DNA of 64,000 nucleotides from Sphaerisporangium sp039871875. Lineage in GTDB: Bacteria > Actinomycetota > Actinomycetes > Streptosporangiales > Streptosporangiaceae. The position numbers and the translations under genes are program-made. Shown here piece by piece: positions 9,646 to 16,759 of this stretch. A model generated the notes under the pieces. It was not told the DNA's origin and did not search any database. It saw only the letters and a program-made list of their open reading frames with translations. How positions within the stretch are numbered: the stretch's first letter is position 1; every line of letters starts with the position of its first letter. Location: NCBI RefSeq assembly GCF_039871875.1, contig NZ_JBDPMD010000008.1, positions 62,001-126,000 on the forward strand, read 5' to 3'.

Positions 9646-10731
9646 TCACAAGGCGTAAGACGCGCCGGAGGCGATCTCATCGGCGAAGGCCTGCCACAGC
9701 AGGTTGAGGGGATGGGTGGCGTCGAAGACGTCGCGTTCGCCGCGGCGGGCGAAGGTGCCCGTCACCAGTTCCAGCATCGGGTCGAAGTCGGGGCCGAGGT
9801 CCACGAGACGGACGTCAGGGCCGCCTGGTAGCCGTCCGTCGACGGCCGCCTGTCCGATGCCGGCCGAGACCACCATGCATCCGTATGCGATCTTGGAGCG
9901 CAGCAGCGCCAGGCCGTAGTAGATGTCGTCGATGGTGGCGGTGATGGTGAGCCGGGTGCGGAAGTCGTTGCCGTACCAGCGGCGCAGGAAGTCCACGATG
10001 ACGCCCCCGGACGGCACCACAAGCGGGACGTCCGGCAGCCGGGTCACGCCGACGGCCGGCATCGGCAGCTCGCGCTGAGGCAGGTTGGTGAGCAGCACCA
10101 GGCCCTCGCGGCGCCATTGCAGGAACTCATAGTCGGCGGGCACGTCGGAACCGGCGTCGTCGGCTCCGGCCAAGGAGGCGAAGCCACCGCACAGCAGGTC
10201 GACTTCCTTGGCGTCCAGGCGGGCGAAGGAGTCCTTGGTGCGCACGTGCAACACGTTGAGCTCGATCTCGCGGGCGGCGAACTGGTCGGCGACCCGCTGC
10301 CACACCTTGCCGACGAAAGGCAGCGTGAACTCGGTGGTGCCGATGGCCACCGTCTTGCCGATCCGGCGGCGCGCGTCGTTCACTCCTGCCTGCCAGTCCG
10401 ACAGGAGTGCGCACGCCTGTTCGGCCACCGCGATTCCCGACGGCGTGAACAGGAACGGCTGACCGCGCCCCTGCTTGACGACCAGCAGTTCGCCACACAT
10501 CCGCTGGAAAGCCCGGTTCAGTGTGTCGATCTGCTTTTGCACGCTCGACTGCTCACGACCCAGGACTCGCGCGGCCCCGTGGGCCGAACCGGCCTCCTGC
10601 ACCACGACCAAAGTGCGCAGTTGATCGAAAGTGACCTCCAGCAGCATCTGCGGGCATGTCAGCAGCCCGTTCAACGTGCCTGAGCTTGGGATCCGCACCG
10701 CTGTGGTCGCGCTGACGTCGCTCATCGCCAT
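9646..10731 (-). CDS. LysR-family transcriptional regulator
   Basis: Regulator of 361 residues. The LysR winged HTH begins at about residue 31 (VTFDQLRTLVVVQEAGSAHG, then AARVLGREQSSVQKQIDTL), preceded by an unusual ~30-residue N-terminal tail. The rest is a periplasmic-binding-protein-like effector domain (for example VAIGTTEFTLPFVGKVW). A start at the internal ATG (10647) would remove the tail but has no visible ribosome-binding site. It is divergent from the dCTP deaminase-like gene, with a perfect dyad at 10771-10791 between them, so it probably controls that operon and itself. The effector is unknown. Confidence 0.88.
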   Translation of the reverse strand: MAMSDVSATTAVRIPSSGTLNGLLTCPQMLLEVTFDQLRTLVVVQEAGSAHGAARVLGREQSSVQKQIDTLNRAFQRMCGELLVVKQGRGQPFLFTPSGIAVAEQACALLSDWQAGVNDARRRIGKTVAIGTTEFTLPFVGKVWQRVADQFAAREIELNVLHVRTKDSFARLDAKEVDLLCGGFASLAGADDAGSDVPADYEFLQWRREGLVLLTNLPQRELPMPAVGVTRLPDVPLVVPSGGVIVDFLRRWYGNDFRTRLTITATIDDIYYGLALLRSKIAYGCMVVSAGIGQAAVDGRLPGGPDVRLVDLGPDFDPMLELVTGTFARRGERDVFDATHPLNLLWQAFADEIASGASYAL

Positions 10732-10770
10732 CCCGCCTGTCCATTTACGCGAGCTCGCCGAAATGTCCGG

Positions 10771-10791
10771 CAGTGCATTTGAGATGCACTG
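10771..10791. promoter_or_regulatory. Probable LysR operator between divergent genes
   Basis: Perfect dyad with 8-bp arms CAGTGCAT and ATGCACTG separated by TTGAG. It sits 40 bp upstream of the LysR start and 109 bp upstream of the dCTP deaminase-like start, the usual position for an autoregulatory LysR site. The dyad is seen directly; binding by this regulator is inferred. Confidence 0.55.
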
Positions 10792-10899
10792 AACCGCAGA
10801 TCCCGCAGAACTAATCCAAAAATGTTCGCACTTACATCTCGACGCTACTTACTGTCCAGCGGAACATCAAGGCATCGGAGTTATCGCGTGGAGGTGGGG

Positions 10900-11484
10900 A
10901 TGCTGACAGCCGACGAGATCACGGTTCACATCGGACGAGGGGCGATCTCCTGGCAGGGTGACTTGAGGGGGGACGCCTTGCTGCTGCGGCTCGGCTCACC
11001 ACTGCAACCGCTCGCCGATGTCGGCCAGGTCGTCGATCTGGCCGATCAGGCCGATATCGACACCCTCTACGAACAGCCGCGACACGACTGGAACGACTTC
11101 GAGCTGGCACCGGGCCGTATGGCGCTCTGCGCGGTCGCGCAGCCGCTGCGGCTCGGGGCCGGCTTCGCCGCCGCGATCGGCACGCTGTCCCACCTGGCTC
11201 GCGTCGGCCTGGCCACGCACGTCTGCAGCCCGTGGGTGATGCCAGGCTGGGACGGCCACCTCACCCTCGAACTGCTCAACCTCGGGCCTGCCACCCTCCG
11301 CCTGCACCACGCCATGCCGGTGGCCCGGGCGATCATTCTGGTTATGGATGGGACCCCGAGTGGGGCGAGCGCGCACGCCGACTACGGCCGCACGGGACAT
11401 CTGGGAAGCCGCTACGCCGCCGAATTCGGCGGCGAGTTCAAGCGCGAGCTTCCGGTGACCGCGACGAGCACGGCAGGAACGTGA
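10900..11484 (+). CDS. dCTP deaminase / dUTPase-fold protein, probably variant
   Basis: Protein of 194 residues with the trimeric dUTPase/dCTP-deaminase fold. The signature PGWDGHLTLELLN (residues 115-127) matches PGWxGxxxLEF of dCTP deaminases and keeps the catalytic glutamate (E124). The RSSLAR motif reads LSHLAR (96-101): the serine and the last arginine are kept, but the first arginine is Leu and the second serine is His. Activity or substrate may therefore differ from canonical dCTP to dUTP deamination. ATG 10900 has GGAGGTGGGG directly upstream; an upstream ATG at 10822 is less likely. It overlaps the next ORF by 4 bp (GTGA at 11481), so it heads an operon that ends with a cysteine desulfurase. 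Confidence 0.75.
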   Translation: MLTADEITVHIGRGAISWQGDLRGDALLLRLGSPLQPLADVGQVVDLADQADIDTLYEQPRHDWNDFELAPGRMALCAVAQPLRLGAGFAAAIGTLSHLARVGLATHVCSPWVMPGWDGHLTLELLNLGPATLRLHHAMPVARAIILVMDGTPSGASAHADYGRTGHLGSRYAAEFGGEFKRELPVTATSTAGT

Positions 11485-11674
11485 TCGCGATGGAGTGCGC
11501 GTTCTGCGAGGAGTTCGCCGCCCTCACCCCGGACGGTACGGGAAGCCGGATCATCGCTGAGACGTCCGGCTGGGTGCTGGCCTGGCGTCCGCGACCTCCG
11601 ACATCGGAGGCCGATGGGTCTTCTGGGACATCGTCGACGGCCGGCACAAGTACGCCACCGGGAGCCTGCCGTGA
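11481..11674 (+). pseudogene. Small Cys-rich ORF with apparent frameshift, coupled on both sides
   Basis: The frame opened by GTG 11481 (overlapping the previous stop) begins VIAMECAFCEEFAALTPDG, including a CxxC pair, and continues well to TSGWVLA near 11580. In that frame it degenerates and stops at 11690. In the frame two positions away a protein-like stretch (SDIGGRWVFWDIVDGRHKYA) follows and stops at TGA 11672-11674, exactly overlapping the GTG start of the desulfurase. Joining the two by one frameshift near 11580 restores 4-bp coupling at both ends and gives a protein of about 64 residues. The N-terminus resembles C-x-F-C-E-E starts of some HIT-like proteins, but it is too short for a HIT domain. 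Function unknown; a programmed shift, a mutation or a sequence error are all possible. Confidence 0.45.
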
Positions 11675-12831
11675 CCAACGCCCTCGCTGAGCAGGTCATC
11701 TACCTCGACTATCAGTCCACCACACCGACCGACCCGCGCGTGGTGGAAGCGATGCTGCCCTACCTCACGGACGCGTTCGGCAACCCCTCGTCCCGGCACG
11801 CATACGGCCGCCAGGCCGCCGACGCGGTCCGCATCGCCCGCCGCCGGTTCCGTGCTCTGATCGGTGCCCGCTTCGACTCCGAGGTCGTGTTCACCTCCGG
11901 GGCCACCGAATCCGACCACCTCGCCCTGACCGGCATCGCTCACGCTTTCACTGGTCGGCGCCGCCACATCATCACCACCGCGATCGAGCACAAGGCGGTG
12001 CTGACCACCTGCCGTCGCCTCGCCCATCACGGCGTGGAGGTGACCGAAATCCCCGTCGACCGAGACGGACTGGTCAACCCTGCCGACATCGCCGCCGCGA
12101 TCACCCCGGTGACCATCCTGGTGTCGGTCATGCACGCCAACAACGAGATCGGTACCATCCAGGCCCTGGCTGAGATCGGGCAGATCACCCGAGACCACGG
12201 GGTACTCCTGCACACCGACGCTGCCCAGTCCCTGGGGTCGGTCCGGTTCGACGTCGACCATCTCGGTGTCGACCTGGCGTCCTTCTCCAGCCACAAGATC
12301 TACGGGCCGAAAGGCGTCGGAGTGCTCTACGTCCGGCACGGCTCCGTGCGCCCCATCGCGCAACTCCACGGCGGAAGTCAAGAACACGGCCTGCGTGCCG
12401 GGACGCTCAACGTCCCGGGCATCATCGGGCTCGGCACGGCAGCCGGCATTCTCGCCGAAGAGCGTGACCACGACGCTCACCGCATTCTCGCACTTCGCAA
12501 CCACCTGCTTGAGCGGCTCCGGGCCGCGATCCCGCAGATGGCGGTCAACGGGTCGCTGACCCGGCGACTGCCCGGCAACCTCAGCGTCACCATCCCCGGT
12601 GCCGATGCCGGTCAGATCATCGAACGACTTCCCGGGCTGGCCATCTCCACCGGTTCCGCCTGCGACACCGGACAGCCGGACCCATCCCATGTCCTCACTG
12701 CCCTCGGCCTCGACAAGGCCGACGCCCGATCAACCCTGCGCATCAGTCTCGGACGTCCGACCACCACAGCAGAGATCGAAACCGCCGCGAGGCAACTGGC
12801 CCTGGCGGTTCACGCCATCCTCGGCGGCTGA
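11671..12831 (+). CDS. Cysteine desulfurase (IscS/NifS/DndA-like, class V aminotransferase)
   Basis: PLP enzyme that removes sulfur from cysteine and passes it on as an enzyme-bound persulfide; 386 residues. The N-terminus YLDYQSTTPTDPRVVEAM is typical of the group. The PLP lysine lies in SSHKIYGPKG (K209), and the catalytic cysteine in ISTGSACDTGQ (C331) sits in the loop of group I enzymes. GTG 11671 is chosen because it overlaps the upstream stop by 4 bp and gives the family N-terminus. No IscU, TusA, MnmA, ThiI, dndBCDE or sspBCD genes are nearby, so the sulfur acceptor is unknown. Its operon partner is a dCTP deaminase-like protein, which suggests a nucleotide or nucleic-acid target. Confidence 0.9.
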   Translation: MTNALAEQVIYLDYQSTTPTDPRVVEAMLPYLTDAFGNPSSRHAYGRQAADAVRIARRRFRALIGARFDSEVVFTSGATESDHLALTGIAHAFTGRRRHIITTAIEHKAVLTTCRRLAHHGVEVTEIPVDRDGLVNPADIAAAITPVTILVSVMHANNEIGTIQALAEIGQITRDHGVLLHTDAAQSLGSVRFDVDHLGVDLASFSSHKIYGPKGVGVLYVRHGSVRPIAQLHGGSQEHGLRAGTLNVPGIIGLGTAAGILAEERDHDAHRILALRNHLLERLRAAIPQMAVNGSLTRRLPGNLSVTIPGADAGQIIERLPGLAISTGSACDTGQPDPSHVLTALGLDKADARSTLRISLGRPTTTAEIETAARQLALAVHAILGG

Positions 12832-12833
12832 CG

Positions 12834-12884
12834 TCAAAGAGCGCATCGCCGGTCATTGGTCACTTCTCTTCGAGATGCGGGCAC
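12834..12884 (-). pseudogene. Truncated start of a second XRE-type regulator
   Basis: On the minus strand a GTG at 12884 opens a short frame (VPASRREVTNDRR..., 16 codons, stop at 12834). It aligns in protein and DNA with the first codons of the intact XRE gene (MPAPRKISDRYQS, start 8918). The upstream sequence also matches. Homology ends near 12850, just before the end of the desulfurase gene. I read it as the stump of a paralogous regulator whose body was lost when the adjoining segment arrived or was rearranged. Confidence 0.55.
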
Positions 12885-13048
12885 CCCGTTTCTCTCTTCG
12901 GCCGGCCGAATAGACAGATGATCGCTGCTGCGAATCACCTCTTGTCTCGCCGCGGGGCCGCGTACGAACGTGTTTGTAACAGTAGATGATGGCGCGATCA
13001 CTGAGTGTCAGCGCATGAGATTGCCTTCGCAGATCAGGAGTACGACAG
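12855..13048. repeat. Right copy of the ~190 bp imperfect direct repeat
   Basis: Diverged copy of 8890-9085 in the same orientation. It contains the promoter region of the truncated XRE-like gene (minus) and the leader of the small ORFs that start at 13049 (plus; CAGGAG at 13035-13040 is their ribosome-binding site). In the left copy the matching ATG and downstream ORFs are absent. Confidence 0.78.
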
Positions 13049-13144
13049 ATGTCCCACCACAGATCCCCTCGGGTGGATGCCGCGGAATATGACAGGCCGT
13101 CCTCCCGCCGCCGGCGCCCACGATGCGAACGGCGGTGCCGGTGA
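13049..13144 (+). CDS. Small Arg-rich ORF at the head of a coupled trio
   Basis: ATG 13049 is preceded by CAGGAG at 13035-13040 and opens a 31-residue frame (MSHHRSPRVDAAEYDRPSSR, then Arg/Cys-rich). Its TGA overlaps the GTG/ATG start of the next ORF (GTGATG at 13141-13146). This could be a real small protein or only a leader that couples translation to the next gene. No family recognised. Confidence 0.4.
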   Translation: MSHHRSPRVDAAEYDRPSSRRRRPRCERRCR

Positions 13145-13548
13145 TGGCCGTTCTGGACGTACGTCGCCGCCCCGGCCGTCTCACGTTCACGCGCCGCCCG
13201 CCCGCCGGACGGCACCGCCGCGGGCGGCCCACGATCCCGCCTGAGCGTCCGGGGCCGGACGGCCGGCGGCGGGTCTGGGATGCGGCACAGAAAGCCAGGG
13301 CCGAGCAACTCGGGCTCCTGGAGCCCGGCTGGCTGGTCACCTACGGGCCGTACTCGCGGCGCTTCCACGCCATCGCGCGCACCGCCGAGGTGTCAGAGCC
13401 GATCGTCGAGGCGGCCACCCCGGAGGAACTCCGTGGCCTCATGCGGCAGTCCGAGCTCACAGGCCTCGTGCCAGCCCCTCGCCGGCCGGACACGGCACGG
13501 CGGCCGGGGGCGGCGGGTTGCGTCAGCCGTCCGGGGTGGTGGCCGTGA
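13141..13548 (+). CDS. Hypothetical protein, small, basic N-terminus
   Basis: 135 residues, no recognised domain. The N-terminal third is Arg/Pro-rich and probably disordered. The middle looks folded and conserved in character (RAEQLGLLEPGWLVTYGPYS, then RRFHAIARTAEVSEPIVEA). GTG 13141 overlaps the preceding stop, with ATG 13144 as the alternative. Its stop overlaps the next start (GTGA at 13545), so the three ORFs probably form one translational unit. Function unknown. Confidence 0.6.
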   Translation: MMAVLDVRRRPGRLTFTRRPPAGRHRRGRPTIPPERPGPDGRRRVWDAAQKARAEQLGLLEPGWLVTYGPYSRRFHAIARTAEVSEPIVEAATPEELRGLMRQSELTGLVPAPRRPDTARRPGAAGCVSRPGWWP

Positions 13549-13898
13549 CAGGGCTGCCGATGGACGGGATGGCGCAGGCGCGGGCCGAGGCGCACCGCCG
13601 GGCGCTCGGTGAGCTGTGTAAGCATCTGGAGTCCCATGGGCTGCGCTGCCGTGCCGTCGAGCGGATCCATCTTTCCATGCGCGGCGGGCCCTGCCACGCG
13701 AACCTCGGGCCACCGGAGATGGACGTGTACGGTGACGGCCGGCTGATCGTCGTCGTCACTGTGGTCGGGTCGCCTCAGCGTGGGCTCTGGTACCTCGTCA
13801 AGCGGCCCGACGGGTTGCCCGTGCGGACCAGCCCAGCCGGCGATCCGGTTTCGGCGGCACGTGACATCGCGGCACGGTGGGACGGGACGTCCTGCTGA
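13545..13898 (+). CDS. Hypothetical protein, small, third of coupled trio
   Basis: 117 residues. A helical N-terminal half (MAQARAEAHRRALGELCKHL) is followed by a beta-rich half (MDVYGDGRLIVVVTVVG, then RGLWYLVKRPDG). No signal peptide or membrane segment. GTG 13545 is chosen for the 4-bp overlap with the preceding gene; a GTG at 13518 would create a longer overlap. Function unknown. Its neighbour on the upstream side was once an XRE regulator, to judge from the stump at 12834-12884. Confidence 0.65.
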   Translation: MTGLPMDGMAQARAEAHRRALGELCKHLESHGLRCRAVERIHLSMRGGPCHANLGPPEMDVYGDGRLIVVVTVVGSPQRGLWYLVKRPDGLPVRTSPAGDPVSAARDIAARWDGTSC

Positions 13899-13915
13899 GC
13901 CGCCCGTGAGGGGCT

Positions 13916-14593
13916 ATGGGGGCGTTCGGGCGGCGGATAATCGAAGATGTGGATCACAAGGGAGGGCCGGAGTCGGCGCAGACCCTGGAGCGGGGGTTGC
14001 GGCTGCTCCGGCTGCTCGCCGACGGGCATCGGGCGCGCACGCCCACCGAGCTCGCGCAGGAGCTAGGGCTGAGCAGGCCGATCGTCTATCGATTGCTGAC
14101 CACGCTCCAGAACGAGGGCTTCGCACGCCGGGACGCAGAGGGGCGTGTCCATCTCGGATTCGGGGTGCTCGCGCTGGCGCGGGCGGTCCAGCCGTTGCTG
14201 CGGGTGGCCGCGTTGCCGGCGTTGCGGCGGCTGGCCGAGGACGCGGGGGCGACGGCGCACCTGACCGTGGCCGAGGGGGACGAAGGGCTCGCCATCGCGG
14301 TGGTCGAACCCACGTGGACCGACATGCATGTGGCCTACCGCGAGGGTGCCCGGCATCCGCTGTCGCGTGGGGCCGCGGGGCTGGCGATCCTGGCGTCACG
14401 CAAGGGCGGCACGGGTTACATCGTCACCGAGGGGCAGCTCCAGGAAGGGGCCCGGGGAGTCGCCGCCCCGCTGCCCGGGGTGCCTTGGCTGGAGGCGTCG
14501 GTGGGGATCGTGACGTTCGGCGCGCTCGACGCCGCCGCCATCGGGCCGCGCGTCGAGGCCGTGGCGGCCGAACTCGGTGCGGCGCTCACTTGA
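13916..14593 (+). CDS. IclR-family transcriptional regulator
   Basis: 225 residues. N-terminal winged HTH at about residues 20-80 (AQTLERGLRLLRLLADG; TELAQELGLSRPIVYRLLTT), followed by a ligand-binding domain of the IclR type (LPALRRLAEDAGATAHLTVA; YREGARHPLSRGAAGLAIL). The effector domain is somewhat shorter than usual. ATG 13916 follows GAGGGG; GTG 13947 would be a shorter alternative. No metabolic gene is adjacent, so the regulated pathway is unknown. Confidence 0.88.
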   Translation: MGAFGRRIIEDVDHKGGPESAQTLERGLRLLRLLADGHRARTPTELAQELGLSRPIVYRLLTTLQNEGFARRDAEGRVHLGFGVLALARAVQPLLRVAALPALRRLAEDAGATAHLTVAEGDEGLAIAVVEPTWTDMHVAYREGARHPLSRGAAGLAILASRKGGTGYIVTEGQLQEGARGVAAPLPGVPWLEASVGIVTFGALDAAAIGPRVEAVAAELGAALT

Positions 14594-14743
14594 GAGCGAC
14601 GCCGTGGGTGAACGGACCGCGGCCGGGAAGTAAGGAATCCCTGTGAGTCACTGGCCGAGTAAAGAGACGGCCGATACAGTCGTTACGCTCGATTGTGGAC
14701 GATCACCGCTAAAACGCGACACTGCCGCGCAAGGAGACGCTTG

Positions 14744-16024
14744 ATGCGAATCAGGAGAGCCTTCGCCCTGGGTGCCGCCCTTACCGTGCTCGCGGTGGGG
14801 GTGCCGGCCGCTACGGCGTTCTCCGACGACGGTGAGGGCGACTGCAAGAACGTCACCAACGGGGCCAAGGAGACCGATCCCCAGTGCTTCTGGATGGCGC
14901 CGACGCCGAAGGACGCGCTGGACATCGTGCGCTTCTGGGCCAGGGACGACGGGGCTAAGTTCAAGGAGGCCACCGAGTACCCGGTGGGGTGGATCGACTG
15001 CACGGTCGAGGCCTGTAACGCGGACGGCGAAGGCGACGGCGAGGCGCACGACGAGGGGGATCCGGCGCCTGAGGGGTACGAGGACGACGGCACGCCGCCC
15101 ACGTGCCAGACCGCCGGTGAGACGTGCTCGGTGTCGCCCGAGGAGATCGCGGCGGCGGCACGGACGGCCGCGGGGCAGGCGATCGCGGCCGCGGCGGCCA
15201 AGGGGATGCGGGTGTGGGTCGACACCGAGCTGGTGGACGACTACGCCGCGGGGGCCGCGGCGCTCGCCGCGGCCGCCAAGCAGGTCGGGGCGCTGGCCGC
15301 GCAGCCCGGTGTGGTGGGTGTCCGCTTCACCTCGCAGCTCGGCTACAACGGCGCGGTGAAGACGCCCGAGGAGATGCGGGCGTTCGTCGGCGCGGCGGCC
15401 GCGGCGCTGCACCAGACGGCGCCGGGCAAGAAGCTCGGCGTGCACACCGTGGTGCCGGAGTTCGGGTGCGGCGACAACGAGCTGTGCTCGGCGGAGATGA
15501 AGAAGCGGTACCCGCTGCTCACCGCCGAGAACATCGAGCCCCTGCTGACCTCCGGGTCGGTGGACCAGCTCGTGCTGGACAGCGGCCTGCTCGGCGGGGC
15601 GTACTCCGACTGGAAGATCGGCCTGGCCGAGGCGCAGCGCAACCAGTGGACCAAGGTCAAGGCCCTGGCCTGGGACACCCTGGCGCAGATCGGCGCCGAG
15701 GACGCGAGCCTCGCCGGCAAGGCCGACGCGCCGCTGAGCGCCGACCAGGCCGCCGCGGTGGCGCAGGACCGGGTGGCCTCGCCGCTGAAGGACGGCGCCG
15801 CCACGGTCAACCTGTGGACCCGCTGGCAGGACGGCAAGGGAAGCAAGTACAGCGTGCTCGGCGCGCAACTGGCCGCGACCCCGGCGTGGGACCAGCTCGA
15901 CAAGCTGGAGCCGCTGCAGCGCCGGCTCTCCACCATCTTCGACCCGGCCTCGCCCGAGGTGGGCGTCACCCAGGACGTGGCGAAGCTGGCCGAGGTCTTC
16001 AGCCAGATCTACGTCACCGGCTGA
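14744..16024 (+). CDS. Secreted acidic protein of unknown function
   Basis: 426 residues. A Sec signal peptide is clear (MRIRRAFALGAALTVLAVGV, cleavage near ATA-FS). ATG 14744 is chosen because AAGGAG lies at 14731-14736 and it starts the signal peptide directly. Residues about 85-125 form a Cys-containing, Asp/Glu/Gly-rich stretch. The rest alternates helices and beta strands (VRFTSQLGYNG; KLGVHTVVPEFGCGDNELC; SVDQLVLDSGLLGG) in a way that could be a TIM-barrel glycosidase-like fold, but I see no diagnostic motif. Several cysteines suggest disulfides outside the cell. Transcription ends at the strong hairpin at 16036-16069. Confidence 0.8.
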   Translation: MRIRRAFALGAALTVLAVGVPAATAFSDDGEGDCKNVTNGAKETDPQCFWMAPTPKDALDIVRFWARDDGAKFKEATEYPVGWIDCTVEACNADGEGDGEAHDEGDPAPEGYEDDGTPPTCQTAGETCSVSPEEIAAAARTAAGQAIAAAAAKGMRVWVDTELVDDYAAGAAALAAAAKQVGALAAQPGVVGVRFTSQLGYNGAVKTPEEMRAFVGAAAAALHQTAPGKKLGVHTVVPEFGCGDNELCSAEMKKRYPLLTAENIEPLLTSGSVDQLVLDSGLLGGAYSDWKIGLAEAQRNQWTKVKALAWDTLAQIGAEDASLAGKADAPLSADQAAAVAQDRVASPLKDGAATVNLWTRWQDGKGSKYSVLGAQLAATPAWDQLDKLEPLQRRLSTIFDPASPEVGVTQDVAKLAEVFSQIYVTG

Positions 16025-16035
16025 GCGAGACGCAC

Positions 16036-16069
16036 GAAACCCGCCCGGCGGCGTCGCCGGGCGGGTTTC
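16036..16069. terminator. Bidirectional intrinsic terminator
   Basis: Perfect 15-bp stem (arms GAAACCCGCCCGGCG and its complement) with a GCGT loop. The arms give A- and T-rich ends on both strands. It lies between the convergent secreted-protein and EF-hand genes and can serve both. Confidence 0.85.
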
Positions 16070-16103
16070 TCGTGTTCAGCGGTATTCGGGAGGCCCCGGC
16101 GGC

Positions 16104-16313
16104 TCAGTTGCCGGTGGCGCTCAGGTAGCTGGAGAACTCGTCGAGCGAGATCAGGCCGTCGCCGTCCATGTCGAGCTGCTGGACCGCGGCCTCGGCGGTC
16201 TCGACGGTGACGGGCTGGCCGAGCACCTCCATGAGGCGCACCAGTTCCTCGGCGGAGATGAGCCCGTCCTTGTCGGCGTCGACCAGATCGAAGGTCACCG
16301 CGTACTCGCTCAT
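16104..16313 (-). CDS. Two-EF-hand calcium-binding protein
   Basis: 69-residue calmodulin-like mini-protein. Both canonical 12-residue loops are complete: DADKDGLISAEE and DMDGDGLISLDE, each with Asp at 1, 3 and 5, Gly at 6, Ile at 8 and Glu at 12. Calcium binding is therefore expected. ATG 16313 has GAGGAG upstream on its strand; further upstream in-frame codons lack a good site. No signal peptide, so it is cytosolic. It converges on the secreted protein gene. Small EF-hand proteins of this kind are common in actinomycetes; the partner is unknown. Confidence 0.88.
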   Translation of the reverse strand: MSEYAVTFDLVDADKDGLISAEELVRLMEVLGQPVTVETAEAAVQQLDMDGDGLISLDEFSSYLSATGN

Positions 16314-16481
16314 TGCCACTCCTCGCGTGATCGTTCGCCCAGCACGATAGCGGTCTTTGTCTCTACATATCGGCTTTTGCTGGACGCTGTTCTTGGTCAG
16401 CACTGACCGGGAGGCGCGGGGTTAGTCCCCGGCGTGAGGGTATGGGCGCGGTAAGGGGATCGATCGCAGAGGGGGAGACCG

Positions 16482-16757
16482 ATGGCCGGGCAGACCGGGG
16501 AGACGGAGACGAACGCCGGCGGCACCTGGAGCGAGGGTGAGCTGCGCGAGAAGCTGCAGGAGGTCGAGGAGGACCTGGTGCGGCTCCGCCAGTCGGCGAA
16601 GGAGGTGCGCGAACGCATCGGCGACCGCTCGGACGCGCCCACCGACACCGCCGAGCAGGCTCAGATGATCACCATGGCCGAGGAGCAGGAAGCGCTCGTG
16701 GAGAACTTGGAGGCCCGCCGCGAGAACCTGCTGCGGCGCCTCGCGGCCGACGGCTGA
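16482..16757 (+). CDS. Small coiled-coil protein, hypothetical
   Basis: 91 residues, nearly all helical and highly charged (LREKLQEVEEDLVRLRQSAK; EEQEALVENLEARRENLLRR), a likely coiled coil. ATG 16482 follows a purine-rich AGAGGGGGAGACC stretch. It converges on the next gene with two bases between stops. No family assigned. Confidence 0.72.
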   Translation: MAGQTGETETNAGGTWSEGELREKLQEVEEDLVRLRQSAKEVRERIGDRSDAPTDTAEQAQMITMAEEQEALVENLEARRENLLRRLAADG

Positions 16758-16759
16758 AC

